Positions 22,801-33,708 of a stretch of DNA of 64,000 nt are shown one piece after another. Position numbers and translations under genes: made by a program. The stretch covers positions 913,054 through 977,053 of the forward strand of contig NW_006499883.1 of NCBI RefSeq assembly GCF_000471905.2, given 5' to 3'. Under the pieces are notes generated by a model. That model had not been told where the DNA came from and searched no databases. It saw only the letters and a list, made by a program, of their open reading frames with translations. This DNA is from Amborella trichopoda. Taxonomy: Eukaryota; Streptophyta; Magnoliopsida; Amborellales; Amborellaceae. Position 1 is the first letter of the stretch. The number at the start of each line of letters is the position of its first letter.

Positions 22801-25596
22801 TGCTCTTGCTTAGCAAAGAAGAAAGTGCACCCAGACCTACCCAACAAGAGGTTTATCCGAGAAAGCATGAGTCCATGTGTGGTGCCAGCATTGTTAATCC
22901 CAGAGAAGGATTGCGCATGGCGAGTGTGCATTGATAGTCGTGCTATCATCGAATCACTATCAAATATTGGTTTTCAATTCCAAGATTAGATGATATGTTG
23001 GACATGTTGGGGGGTGCCCAAGTGTTTTTTGAAATCGATTTAAGAAGTGGGTACCACCAAATTTGAATTAAGCCATGAGATTAATGGAAAACTGCATTCA
23101 AGACTTGCGAGGCTCTATATGAGAGGCTTGTCATGCCATTTAGTCTTACCAATGCTCCCAGGACTTTTATGTGTATGATGAACCAGGTTCTTCGGCCGAC
23201 TATTGGCAAATTCGTTGTTGTCTATTTTGATGATATCCTTCTCAATAGTCATGACCAAAACAGCATATTAATAACTTAAGGGTTGTGTTAACCTCTCTAA
23301 GGAGTGAAAAGCTTTATATTCGTCTTAAAAAGTACTCTTTCTTAACAAATTACCTAGTTTTCCTAGGCTTTGTTTTGTCCTCTACAGGTGTGCGGGTGGA
23401 TGAAAGTAAAGTAAAGGCTATCAAAGAATGGCCTACACCTCAAAGCATCCATGATGTGCGAAGCTTTTATGGATTGGCTTCATTTTATTGAAGGTTTATA
23501 AAAAAATTCAGCACCATCTCAGCGCCCTTGACTGATTGCATCAAGAAGGGAGAATTCTAATGCAACCATCCACCAAGAAGAGCTTCCAACTTGTCAAGGA
23601 AAAGCTCTCAACTGTGCATGTGCTTGTGCTACCCAACTTTGATAAGGTGTTTGAGTTAGATTGTGATGTATCAAAAGTTGGTATTGATGGAGTACTCAAC
23701 CAAGAAGGGCATCTAATAGCCTTTTTTAACGAAAAACTCAATGAGGCTAGACGGAATTACTCAACTTATGACTTGGAATTCTATGCCGTTGTGCAGGCCC
23801 TTCGGCATTGGCGACACTATCTCATTCTAAAGGATTTCATCTTGAACTCAGACCTTGAGGCACTCAAGTACATCAATAATCAAAGTAAACTTAGTCGAAT
23901 GCATGCTAAGTGGGTGGCTTTCTTGCGAGAATTCAGTTTTGTATTAAAGCACAAAAGTGGGATACTTAATCAAGTGGCGGATGCCCTTAGTAGACGTGTT
24001 ATGCTGCTAAACATTATGAGTGTGCGGGCATGCCTAAAGAAAGAAAGATTTCCTACAAGAATCTACCACAAGCTCAAAGAAAAGAAGGTTGGACCATGTG
24101 GCATACTTGAGCAGATAAACAATAACTCCTGCAAGATTGAACTTCGACCGTATATCTTTACTCACCCCACCTTCAATGTGCAAGATCTTACCAAGTATTA
24201 TGATATTTCGAATACAAACTCGATGGCAAGTTCTCTCAATCCTAAGGCCTAGGGGAGGTTGATGTAGGTCAACTTGAGACCCTAAAGCAGAATTTGAACC
24301 ACTAGTTCCCATAAGCTTTGAATGGGGAGAAAGAGGATCCCAATGAGAGTTAATTTCTAGGATTGGGAGTAAGAGTATAGTTAGGAATTTATGTTTTTTT
24401 GTAGGAAATTGGGTAGCTTTGAATATGTATGGAAAATAGGAGTCTTGCTATTGTAATTTGTATTGGAACTTATGTTGCATAGGTACTAGCATAATTTTGC
24501 ATGTTTTATGAGTTCCAAAGGTGGGATTTGAACTTCCAATATATAGGGACTTGGTTAGGGGGATGAGCATGTAGACTTAGGTTTTGAGTTTATATAAGGC
24601 CTTTACAGTAGCTGTAAAGGGGGAGTACGAATTTTGAATGAAAATTACAGCAGTTTGCTTTTGGCAGAGCTTGGCTCCCACAATTTTTGTTGAAATAAAC
24701 CAAATCTGTTAAGAAAAATGGTGAATGTTGAAGAACATTTTGGGACAAATTTGTTGAGTAGAAATTTGGGCGTGAAGGTCTAATTTCTATCCAAATTTGA
24801 CAAAGTATTTAGACAAATTCATCAAAATGATTTCTTGAAGCAATGCGTTTTTGTTTGTAGGTCTTTTTATGGGATCTCAACGCAAGATAATAGCATGTGG
24901 GAAAAGGAAGGTTATCTTAAGCATGGTTGTGAGATTTATATTCTCATCTACTGTAATGGCTATGTGTTCTATTGCAATTGGCATACGGGGCATTGCACTG
25001 AAGACTGCTATAATACAGGTATGCAAACTATGAAACTTATAAAGCAAATTTGATGCACAAATGCTTACCACAGCTTTGGAATCTAAATTTTGCATCCCAA
25101 TATTGGTTTAATATGAAAGTTTAAATCAAGAAAATGGGAGAATGATGATGAAAATCAAGAAACGTTTCACCCAAGTTACCACAATAAAGTTTCAATTTTT
25201 CTTATAGGCATTTGATTCTAGTTTTGAATAAACCAAAATAACATTTTCAAGCTTTCTTCTAATTGTTACCTAGTATAGTTATTGGAGTGATGATAGTTGT
25301 TTTCTGAGATCACTTGTATATCCAGAGAGTTGAAGTAACAAGTTGAAAATGCAGGCGGCGCTTCCGCAAGGAGTGATTACTTTTGTGTATGCTAAAGAGT
25401 ACCAAGTGCATGAAGAAGTTTTGAGCACCGCGTGAGTGTCACTGAACCTCCTTTCATTACATCAAAGGTTTATTAAAAATTCTGAAATCCCTAAAATGTC
25501 TCGCTGATTTTGTATGTCGATTTTAGGGTTATTTTGGGCATGCTTGTTTCGTTGCCGGTGGCATTGATCTACAATCTCTTGTTGGGCCTTACATGA
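16899..25596 (+). CDS. PIN: Short-loop PIN auxin transport protein (PIN5/PIN8 type), six exons, apparently intact
   Basis: Membrane carrier that moves auxin. Short-loop PINs of this type mostly act at the endoplasmic reticulum and set intracellular auxin balance; that location is family knowledge. Exons: 16899-17493, about 18741-18864, 20006-20091, 24861-25018, 25355-25431 and 25527-25596. The sizes 86, 158 and 77 are the conserved plant PIN exon sizes and all phases join; the sum is 1110 nt (369 aa), close to Arabidopsis PIN8. The N-terminus [20 protein letters not shown], the [12 protein letters not shown] motif, the [11 protein letters not shown] segment and the [17 protein letters not shown] motif are diagnostic. 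The loop is only about 50 residues. The exon 2 acceptor is uncertain: CCAAG before 18741 or TTTAG before 18714 both keep frame. Intron 2 holds a TRIM-like element; intron 3 (4.8 kb) holds a MITE and a gypsy element. Confidence 0.85.
19205..19868 (-). mobile_element. TRIM-like element in PIN intron 2, copy A
   Basis: Two direct repeats of about 250 bp (about 19205-19453 and 19620-19868) flank about 165 bp. On the - strand the internal part starts next to a primer-site-like CAATATCAGAACC (copy B has CAATATCAGAGCC) and ends with a purine-rich GAGTTTGGAGGGGAG directly before TGTCAAAGG, the start of the second repeat. Short LTRs, PBS, polypurine tract and no coding capacity define terminal-repeat retrotransposons in miniature. 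The same element sits at the same place in the second PIN copy. Confidence 0.65.
20289..20568. mobile_element. MITE family C in PIN intron 3, copy A
   Basis: Ends AAGGACACAGTTTCTATGAG and …GTAGAATTGCGGTCC are inverted and imperfect. The same sequence occurs at 40653-40928 in copy B and, in opposite orientation, at 57299-57547, where the ends read GGACGCATTTCTACATG and …TAGAATTGTGTCCTT. Non-coding, about 280 bp. Confidence 0.6.
20702..21209 (+). repeat. 5' LTR of gypsy element, copy A
   Basis: Starts TGATGTAGGTCAAC and ends GCAGCATCG (copy B ends CATCA, the inverse of TGATG). Preceded by ATATA, corresponding to the ATATG target duplication in copy B. Aligns with 24260-24681, 41301-41798 and 46063-46575. 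Confidence 0.9.
21212..21224 (+). promoter_or_regulatory. tRNA-iMet primer-binding site, gypsy copy A
   Basis: TGGTATCAGAGCC, a perfect initiator tRNA-Met complement, 2 bp after the 5' LTR. Confidence 0.85.
21247..22280 (+). pseudogene. Gypsy gag, copy A
   Basis: Capsid-type domain with [19 protein letters not shown] (about 21556-21612), AWWDKVQ near 21713 and [11 protein letters not shown] near 21877, then a zinc knuckle near 22235 in which the first cysteine is replaced by phenylalanine (F-x2-C-x4-H-x4-C, read as [13 protein letters not shown]). Stops occur at about 21389 and 21826. Gag would form the particle and package RNA; this copy cannot be made intact. Confidence 0.85.
22430..24252 (+). 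pseudogene. Gypsy pol (protease, RT, RNase H), copy A, integrase deleted
   Basis: Protease core with IDGG near 22530; RT motif [10 protein letters not shown] near 23036 and catalytic YFDDI near 23222; RNase H from [12 protein letters not shown] to [10 protein letters not shown] (about 23654-23997). After codons for [10 protein letters not shown] the frame passes straight into the polyprotein tail ([10 protein letters not shown]). The whole integrase present in copy B is missing. Several frameshifts and stops. Confidence 0.85.
24260..24681 (+). repeat. 3' LTR of gypsy element, copy A, truncated
   Basis: Starts TGATGTAGGTCAACTTGAG just after a GGGGAGG polypurine tract. The last about 90 bp and about 50 bp of intron flank are deleted: sequence jumps from GCTTGGCTCCCAC to TTTTTGTTGAAATAAACC, which in copy B is well outside the LTR. 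Confidence 0.85.
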
Positions 25597-25855
25597 GAGA
25601 GGGGAAAACAGAGAAAGAACTTTCAAGAAGACATGGAAGAAGGTGAAAATGAAGATATATTGATCAATACTAATTGAGGTTGATCACATTGGAGACATGG
25701 CAGAGTATACAAGCTTCCTCAATGTTGTATCTTTTTGTAGAATGTGTACCCTTGAAAGATGAAACAACAAATGCATACAAGTGTACAGTGTGGTCTTGCA
25801 GCACCACCCAAACAAGGTTGGCACAAGAAAGTGAAGTGTGCATTTAATGAAGGTG
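25597..25855 (+). other. 3' flank of PIN copy A
   Basis: Presumed 3' UTR and downstream sequence, collinear with 47492-47720. No further coding sequence. Confidence 0.5.
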
Positions 25856-26268
25856 TGGTTCTTATGAGGCAGGTCCTAAACAAACAAAGTAAGGCGCACC
25901 TTTGATAGTGTCGAAAGATATTTTTTATTGGAAATCTTTGTTGTGGTTTGAAATTTTATTTTTTACATCTAATTATAAAATTTAAAGCTTCAAAAATAAT
26001 GTAGATCAAGTAGATCTCTGAACACTTGAAACTCTTGAAAATTCACGGTTCAGAAAATACATTACAAGATGCACTATTGAAAATTGATGGTTCAGAAAAT
26101 ACATTACAAGATGCACTATTTCCAAGACTTGAAATCCATTTTTTCTCATGCCATGTATCTTGATGTCGAGATATCAATTTGAGAAAATTTGGAGATCGAA
26201 ACAACCTCTTCTAGTGAATTTTAAGGTGATTGTTTAGAGCGTCACCCTTTCATAAGGGGCCATTTGGG
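25856..26268. mobile_element. MULE-type MITE (family D), copy A, degenerate
   Basis: Related in reverse orientation to 57804-58196 and 39627-40019: shares the segments for TTGAAATCCATTTTTTCTCATG, TACATTACAAGATGCACTAT (both orientations considered) and the ends GGTCCTAAACAAACAAA and GATTGTTTAGAGCGTCACCC. In copy B the same element is split by a LINE. Non-coding. Confidence 0.6.
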
Positions 26269-26479
26269 TACTTGGAAATCTATTACATGGTAAAAAAATA
26301 TGATATTTCTACTGTTTGGGTACACTTTATAATAAGGAAATGAAAAGAGATTTCCAGATTTCCCTAGAAATCATAAAACACATTACTCGCTGCTGTGAAA
26401 CTTTATAGCAAGAAAATGGAAAGAGATTACCATATTTCCCTAGAAATCATAAAACACATTACTCGCCGTAGTAAAGCTT

Positions 26480-27130
26480 TATAGCAAGGAAATGGATAGA
26501 GATTCATAAAACACATCACTCGCCACATCACTCGCCGCCGCGGTGAAAGGTGAAAGGTGAAAACACCGCGGCGGTGAAAGGTGAAAGATGAAAAATTTAT
26601 TACACGCTTGATGGTAATCTTTAGAAATTTTTCATTATGCGTGGTGAAAGGTGAAAAATCTATAAATCTTCATTATACACGGTGAAAGGTGAAAAATCTA
26701 TAAATCTTCATTATGCACAGTGAAAGGTGAAAAATCTATTACGAGCTTGATGGGTAATCTTTAGAAAACTTTCACGTATCTCTTTGCCCGATCTTAATAA
26801 AATAGCGACATGTCTATTCGGTTTCATTATTCGTGTCTCTCTGCCCGATCTTAATAAAATTGCAACCTGTCTATTCGGTTTCATTATTCGTGGTGAAAGG
26901 TGACAAATTTATAAATCTTTCATTATGCACAGTGAAAGGTAAAATATCATTATGCGGGGTGAAAGGTGAAAGATTTATTATATCATTATGAGTGGTGAAA
27001 GGTGAAAAATTTATAAATCTTTCATTATGCAAGCTGAAAGGTGAAATATCTATTGCGTGCATGACAGGTAATCTTTAGAAAAATTTCTCGTCTCTCTGCC
27101 CGATGCCAGCTTAATAAAATAGCAACCTGT
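26480..27130. repeat. GTGAAAGGTGAAA minisatellite, copy A only
   Basis: About fifteen irregular units built on GGTGAAAGGTGAAAAATC and TATAAATCTTTCATTATGC. A larger sub-repeat containing CTCTGCCCGATCTTAATAAA and CTGTCTATTCGGTTTC occurs three times (about 26780, 26840 and 27095). Absent from the duplicate, so it expanded or was lost after duplication. Confidence 0.8.
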
Positions 27131-27139
27131 CTATTCGGT

Positions 27140-27540
27140 TTGCATAGGTGCTCCCTCCCTCTCTAAACTCGTCCCCTCTCTCTTGAACCCTAATAACTCT
27201 GTCCCTCTCTAAGGCCGTATAACTCCATCCCTCTCTAAACCCTAATAACTCCGTCCCTCTCTAAGCCCGTCCCCTCTCTCTTTAAGCCTGTCCCCTCTCT
27301 CTCTAAGCCCCGTCCTCCCTCCCTCTCTAAGCCCATCCTCCGTCCCTCTCTAAGCCCGTCCCCTCTCTCTTGAAACCTAATAACTCCTTCCCTCTCTAAG
27401 CCCGTCCTCTCTAAGCCCGTCCCCTCTCTCTTGAACCCTAATAACTCCTTCTCTCTCTAAGCCCGTCCCCTCTCTCTTGAACCCTAATAACTCCTTCCCT
27501 CTCTAAGCCCGTCCCCTCTCTCTTGAACCCTAATAATTGG
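27140..27540. repeat. 46-bp CT-rich minisatellite, copy A only
   Basis: The unit is CCCTCTCTAAGCCCGTCCCC followed by TCTCTCTTGAACCCTAATAACTCCTT in 46 bp. Regular at about 27405-27530 and more degenerate before. An isolated half unit recurs near 27625-27670. Confidence 0.8.
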
Positions 27541-28219
27541 CATAAAGTGCTCCCTCTCTCTTTAAACCCCTTCATCTGTATTTTGTTTTATACAAAAAAT
27601 TAAATTTAAACTTAGCCTATCCATTCTCCCGTCCCCTCTCTCTTGAACCTTAATAATTGGCATAAAGTGCCTCTAAAAAAAAAAAAGTTGAAAACTTTCC
27701 AAATTGCTCTTATTCAGTTCTAAAAATTCAAAACAATTAGCTGTATTTTAGCAATTTTAACCCAAAAAAAAGCTTAACCGAACTATGATTGGAGGTAAAA
27801 TTGTCAAACTACCCCTCATTGTTATGATTTCACAACACCGAATACGAATTTTTCAATTTCTTTATAGACGATGCACCTGATTGATATAAAATTTAAAAGC
27901 ACACCCTTAAGCATAATTTTTACCAAATTGATATAAAAATTAAAAAACATATGCTCGAGTGTAAATCTTTGACCCATTAGTGATATTGTTAAAGGGGTTT
28001 CAAACCTTTTAGTGATGTTTTTCTTTAAATGAAACGATGTCATTCATTAATGTTTTCCTTAAAATAAAACGATGTCATTCATTAAGTACATTTACGGAAA
28101 CGCTTTTTTTTTAGCTTTTTTAATACATGCACTTGGTTCGGCTTCCTTGAACATGGTTATCTTTTTTTCATTTGAAATTTTTTTACAATATCCCAAATTT
28201 TATTAAAATAGTGTGATGA
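27541..28219. other. Intergenic sequence with the right end of duplication A
   Basis: No gene. Contains a roughly 40-bp direct duplication (AAACGATGTCATTCATTAA at about 28032 and 28066). The segment to about 28125 matches 54255-54325, marking the right end of the duplicated block. Confidence 0.5.
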
Positions 28220-30490
28220 CAAAATAGTACTTACATTGACGCGAACAACCAGAGCATCAACACCTCTCTTTTCAGCAAAAAAATCAGCCAACTCATTTCC
28301 TTCCCTCAAAATACCTCCTGTAACGGTGGCTAGGTGAATAATCTGAACCCATATTTACCACAACACCTTTTGTTCTTACTTACACCATAAAATAGTGTTC
28401 AAAAAGTCTCCCTCAACCATACAAGATTGATCTATATCTGTCTTGACCCCATAAAAAACAAAACGTGAGAGAAAGACATTATAGAACATCATAGGGTTAG
28501 TAACCTCTATCTCTTATCCCGTGAGATAGAAAAAGTCTTTAAGTAAAAGATAACCCATTTATCTCCCTCTCTCTTGAAAAACGATATTTGTTATTTTTAA
28601 AAATCTAAAAATACTATGAACAATTTTCTTAAACTCCTTGTATTTTTATGGTATGTATCTTATATTGTCTCTAGGGTGGGTTCCCTTTATTCTTGATTCA
28701 TGTATCTGCCTTTAACTTGGCTTAATAATGTACTGTTGGTAATAGATATGCCTCATTGTTGGGAGTCCTTTAATAAAAAAACTTAAACATTTTGGGAAAA
28801 TTATCTTTTAAAAAGTTGAATGTTTTATTTTGAAAAGTTTAAATAAATTTTAAATACTGTGTTTGATAATATATNNNNNNNNNNNNNNNNNNNNCCTTAA
28901 GACCATTTAGGAGAGCCAACATTTCAGCATAATTGGCTGTTGTGACCCCTCACTGACCCGCATAGGAAAAAACCATAACCCCATTCCAATCTCTCACAAC
29001 ACCACCATTGCCTGCAGGGCCTGCATTCACAAAAGAGCTTCTGTCGAAGTTGAGTTTAAAGGTACCTTCCAAAAGGGCCACCACCCTTTGGTCTACACTT
29101 GAAGGTCCCTAAATAGAAAAGAATTGGTAAATTCCTCTTGGTATCAACTTCCAAAATATCTAGCCCCTCCTTGGTAATAGAGCAATATAGCCAAAGGTCA
29201 TGTAGAATTTTGTCCAACAGTCTCTCAAAAGGATGATCAATGCTATCAAACACTCTTTGATTCCTTTCTTTCCAAACTTTTGTAAATATCAGGCCTCGAG
29301 CAATCTGCCAAATGACCAGCCCAAACTTGGGGAGCATCACAGACAAGTTAGAGATAATCCCTACAACCTCGGTGAGCATGACGAGGGGAATCCCAAGTTT
29401 ATCAAAAAATTATTGCCAAATTTTAAAGGTGAATGGGCATTGTAGAAACAAATGCAACTCTGTTTCAGCATCCATTTTGTACAGCAAACATACATTAGGT
29501 AGAATTTTACCTCTCTTGATAAGGTTGTCAGTGGTGAGCACCTTATTTTGCATAGCCAGCCATAAGAAAGCTTGGATTTTAGAGGTAAAGGCCATTTCCA
29601 AATTGGGGCAATCTTAAGCATTGACCACCTCCATTGATCATGGAACAAAAGGTTATACATGGACTTGACTGAGTACTGACCATCAGGCTGAATCTCCCAA
29701 ATAATCACATCAGAGGCATTATGTGGAATATAGACATCATGTAGTAAAGATTGCAGCCCACAAATTCCTAAAAAATAATATCAGGAACCCGGCTATAAGG
29801 AGGATTGATATTCCAACTAACCTGACTGCCCTTGCATTTAAACAATTCAGCTACAGTAGCATTGGGGTTATTCATGCGTTGCAAAACAGCTGGAAAGAGA
29901 TATTTCAAAGGCATAGACACAATGTACTTATGGTGGCAAAAGAAAATGTCACGACCGCTACCCAGACACCACCGAATATCCCTATAGATCAAGGCCCGGC
30001 AAGAGTTAATGGATTTTCAGCAAACTGACATACCCTGTGACCCACTTCTCACTTCCACCCACATCTGAATTCAATCCATACTATACTTCGCAGCAATGAC
30101 TTGGTACCGCAGCAGGTCTTTAAGAATCAAGCTTCTCCACCACCATTTAGAGAAGAGAGCTTGGTTAACCAGAGTAACACGCCTTAAGCCAAGTCTACCA
30201 TCCTTCCTAGGTGTACACACCCTATCCCACCTCAGGAGATGGTACTTTTTAGAATTATCAAAAGATCCCCACAAGAAATTTCTCATCAGAGTTTCTATCT
30301 TCTTGGCCACCCTAGGGGGAATCTGCAATAGCGACATCTGATATATAGGTAAATTGGATAGACAAGCTTTAATCAAAGTGATCCTGCCTCCAAAATCTGA
30401 AAGAATACTTTGAGAAAAACAAACACGCCGTAAAAAATTAGCTAAAGGACACTGCCAATATGCAGGCCTACCAACAATGATGATTGAAAG
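28220..30490 (-). mobile_element. L1-type LINE, 5'-truncated remnant
   Basis: The - strand encodes the C-terminal third of a plant LINE ORF2: 30502-30071 (post-RT region with NFLWGS and SKWWW motifs), 29708-29410 (zf-RVT domain with WKWPLPLKSK and a CPFTFKIW end), about 29070-28895 (start of RNase H) and about 28340-28240 (RNase H end with EGNELAD). The RNase H middle falls in a 20-N gap plus about 500 bp of unrelated sequence. Many stops. Related to, but clearly diverged from, the full-length LINE at 47.8-54.0 kb. Confidence 0.85.
28875..28894. other. Assembly gap (20 N)
   Basis: Unresolved bases inside the LINE remnant. Confidence 0.95.
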
Positions 30491-31609
30491 TTCGGTTTTC
30501 AATCACAACCGTCCAACAAAGTTGGACGGTGGGTGGCGCTAGTTCATATACGGGCCTGCCCGCATATGAAAATTTTCCGTAGTGTAAATTGCAGGGTTGT
30601 CATCCACGTTCGCCATATGAAAGGCAAACTTAACACAATTTATTGAATATTAATTTGAAAGATAAGATGTAGCATCACTTGGTTTATTTTCATCATTCAT
30701 CATGCAAAACAAAAGGAGAAAAAAATAAAAAGAAAAAACAGTAACAGTTCTTGCTATGGATTCTGTAGAATCGATGTTTTAGTCATTCAACATTTGTTAT
30801 TGGATGTGGTTAATAAGGCAAAGTAAGGCATACCTCCAAACAATGTCCAAATATGAAGCTTTGGTGCTAGAAACCCCTGCAACGAATTTAAATCTATTTC
30901 GTTCTCTAATTATAAAATTAAAAACTATAAAATGGTGTAGATCAAGTAGATGTATAAATGTTTGAGAATATTTAAAATGGTATTTTACATCATACACTAT
31001 TTAAAGGACTTGAATTCCCTTTTTTTTATATCCTTATGTTTTTCAACATTTTTCCAATGAGTGATTAAGTGAAACAAAAAAGTAATATCCATTTCTAGTC
31101 TGATTTCCAATGAGTTATTAATCAAAATAAAAGATCAATTTCCATTTCTAATCTGATTTTCTCCGCTGGTAGGGTCCACCTATGTTGCCCTAGTGAGGTT
31201 GTCGGGTTCGTAAGTCGACCCAGTCGACCCGGCCCTAGTAGAAGTACAGCGTGCGGAATTTTTGTTCATTTATTTCCGATACGCCCCTTTAACAAATTTT
31301 GTTTGGATAAGGTTTACAACTTTATTGCAAAATATTAAAAATTCCAAAGAAAGCTAAGTGGAACTACCCTCCTTTTAATTCGCACAAATTATTAGCCTCG
31401 TCGGAAAAGCACTTTTGGCACATAAATCTCCAAGATGGATCTAAAATCAATTTCAATACTGCCAATATAATTTGAAACTAAAAAACTGATAGAGAATTTG
31501 TGGATCGATAAATATTTATTTTTAGGGTGAAATGGATGGTCTAGATAAGTTGTTACAATATCCACTATTTTTAGATCTTAAAATCCTAAATTTTTTTTGA
31601 CAACCATAA
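30491..31609. other. Intergenic spacer between the two duplicate copies
   Basis: No gene. Holds a perfect 10-bp hairpin (ACCGTCCAAC at 30508-30517, GTTGGACGGT at 30521-30530) flanked by a GGGCCTGCCCGCATATGAA motif that has a relative near 57565. Also a degenerate family D MITE fragment around 30800-31020. Confidence 0.5.
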
Positions 31610-31974
31610 TTTTCAAGTCGAGATAATCCATATAATGATTTTCTAATGCTTGAATTGCAATTATTGATGAGCAGGTGAGGATTCACATAGTTTGATAGTG
31701 TTGCGGCCCTATCAAACCATTTTCCTCATAAAATAGCAACAACAATGCAGCACCTAAACTACACCGATTAGTTACATATGTAATATAGGATAGAATACCA
31801 AAAACATGCACGACCAAAATCTACATGACTACATAAAAATCACCAAAAATCCTACTCATCGCTCATCCCAAGCATTTTTTTTCAAATACTTCGATATGTA
31901 TTTTAGATATTCTTCATCTCTTGAATAGATAAGCAGCACTGAAGAAAAGCGAAATTAAAATGAGTGAACAAAAA

Positions 31975-32650
31975 CAGCTAGAAGACTCAACATTTAAATC
32001 AATTAAATGAGAAGTGTGTCTGAATGAGAAGACTAAACATTTAAGTGAGAAGTATGTCTGAGATTCGACGTTTCAACATTTAAATCAGAAGTGTATCTGA
32101 ATGAGAAGATTTCAGACATATCAATCATCAAAAGCACTATCAGCAAAATCTTCCTCATCTTTGAGGAAGAGTCAACATTGAGTGAACAAAAAGTAGTAAT
32201 CTTAGCAAAATCTTTTAAAAGACTCAACATTTAAATCATTTAAATGAGAAGTGTATAAATCTTTGAGAAGACTCAACATTTAAATCATTTAAATGATAAG
32301 TGTGTCTCAATGAGAAGACTCAACATTTAAATGAGAAGTGTGTCTCAATGAGAAGACTCGACATTTAAATGAGAAGTGTGTCTCAATGAGAAGAATCATC
32401 CTTTAAATGAGAAATGTGTCTCAATCGGAAGACTCAACATTTAAATGAGGTGTCTCTGAGATTCAATATTTGAACATTTAAATAAGAAGTGTGTGTGTGA
32501 ATAAGAAGACTCAACATTTAAATGAGAAGTGTCTGAGATTCAACGTTAGAAAGCTGAGGATTAGAAAAAATCAAATCAAATGACTCAAATCAAATCAAAT
32601 CTTTGAAGGAGACTCAACATTTACATGAGTGAGAGAAATCAAATCTCTCA
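31975..32650. repeat. 38-bp minisatellite, copy B
   Basis: Best-ordered units run from 32308 to about 32450 with an exact period of 38 bp (CAATGAGAAGACTCAACATT, then TAAATGAGAAGTGTGTCT). Shorter than the array in copy A. Confidence 0.8.
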
Positions 32651-32876
32651 ATTCCATTTTCCACACAATAACAACATTCATTAACTAAAAATAATAGCTT
32701 ATATTGCTTTTCTTATTTATTTTTATGAAATTATTTATAAAACGTTATTGTATAAATAGACTCTTGCTTCAATACATAACTAAAACATCTATATATTAGA
32801 GAATCACACTAAAACTAATGAATTGAAACTAATGAATTGTGAACATGGAAAAAATACTAATAATTAAAAGGCAGGC

Positions 32877-33368
32877 TTTCTATGCTTCCCCTACAGCTTA
32901 AAATTTATATACTTCCCGTTATCCAACCTTCCATTCTGAATGGAGAGCTAAGATTGTCCCAAGCACAATGTCACGTCTGTACACTATTTTTTTTTCTATA
33001 AACTATTTTGATACCAAATTTTGGACGTCCAATCCTCTATTAAACTTATACTAGCGAAAAATATAAAAAAAAATATTTTCATTAGAATAAAATGACCAAA
33101 TACACCTGAAAATTTCAAGGGATATTTTGGACATTATATTTTATCGAAAAGTTATTTTTAATATTTTTTATAGGTTCGCCACAATAAGAAGATGGCACGT
33201 AACAAATTTCATATTCATACAATTTGTATATAAAAAAAAAAAGTAAAAATAAAATACTTTAAGACGTCGGATTTAAGATCAAACGGTGAGTGGCTCTCTT
33301 GATCAAAATTGGATGGCTGGATGGTAGGAGGAGGATATTTCTTCTATGCTGAAGAGGAAGTATAGAAA
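32877..33368. mobile_element. MITE family A, copy in duplication B
   Basis: Ortholog in position of 15451-15946. Left end TTTCTATGCTTCCCCTACAG, right end GAAGAGGAAGTATAGAAA; the inverted ends are eroded. Confidence 0.7.
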
Positions 33369-33403
33369 TTTTTCTCGTAACTAAATTGTTACAAATGGGA
33401 AAG

Positions 33404-33708
33404 GTTTCTATAATTCCCCTACATCATAGAAGTTCTAATTTTTCGATAAAATAAATTGACCAAAATACCCCTTAAAATATTTTATTTTATTGAAAATATT
33501 TTTTTTTATATTTTTTGCTAGTGTGAGTTTAATAGAGGAATGAAAGTCCAAAATTTGGTGTCAAAATAGTTTATAGAAAAAAAAATTAAAAATAAAATAG
33601 TATAGAGACGTGACATTGTGATTGGGGCAATCTTAGCCCTCCATTCAAAATAGAAGATTGGATAAGGGGGAGGATAGAACTTCTATGCTATAAGAAAAAT
33701 ATAGAAAG
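33404..33708. mobile_element. MITE family A, second, shorter, opposite copy
   Basis: Carries the family A signature in reverse (GTCCAAAATTTGGTGTCAAA) between ends GGTTTCTATAATTCCCC and CTATAAGAAAAATATAGAAA. Lacks about 190 bp of the middle. Not present in copy A, so it inserted after the duplication or was lost from copy A. Confidence 0.65.

Larger units (their letters stand above)
20702..24681 (+). mobile_element. Ty3/gypsy LTR retrotransposon in PIN intron 3, copy A (deleted)
   Basis: Same strand as the host gene. 5' LTR 20702-21209, PBS 21212-21224, gag, protease, RT and RNase H remnants, then a 3' LTR from 24260 that is cut off near 24681. A deletion removes the integrase: RNase H (to about 24030) joins directly to the polyprotein C-terminal end. 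Frames are broken by many stops, including one caused by a short tandem duplication near 21389. The equivalent element in copy B occupies the same intron position. Confidence 0.9.
13395..28125. repeat. Segmental tandem duplication, copy A
   Basis: Collinear with 31610-54325: shared flanking sequence (TGCTTGAATTGCAATTATTG at 13434 and 31647), minisatellite, MITE, PIN gene with introns and intronic transposons, 3' flank, and a final shared segment around AACGATGTCATTCATTAAGT. The left limit is hidden by the N gap. Copy A has extra minisatellites at 26.3-27.5 kb. Identity looks high but clearly below 100 percent by eye, so this is not an assembly artefact. Confidence 0.85.

Noticed and set aside
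27140..27540. CCCTAA motifs in the CT-rich minisatellite as an interstitial telomere
   Set aside because: CCCTAA occurs once per 46-bp unit inside CTTGAACCCTAATAACTCC; there are no consecutive CCCTAAA repeats.
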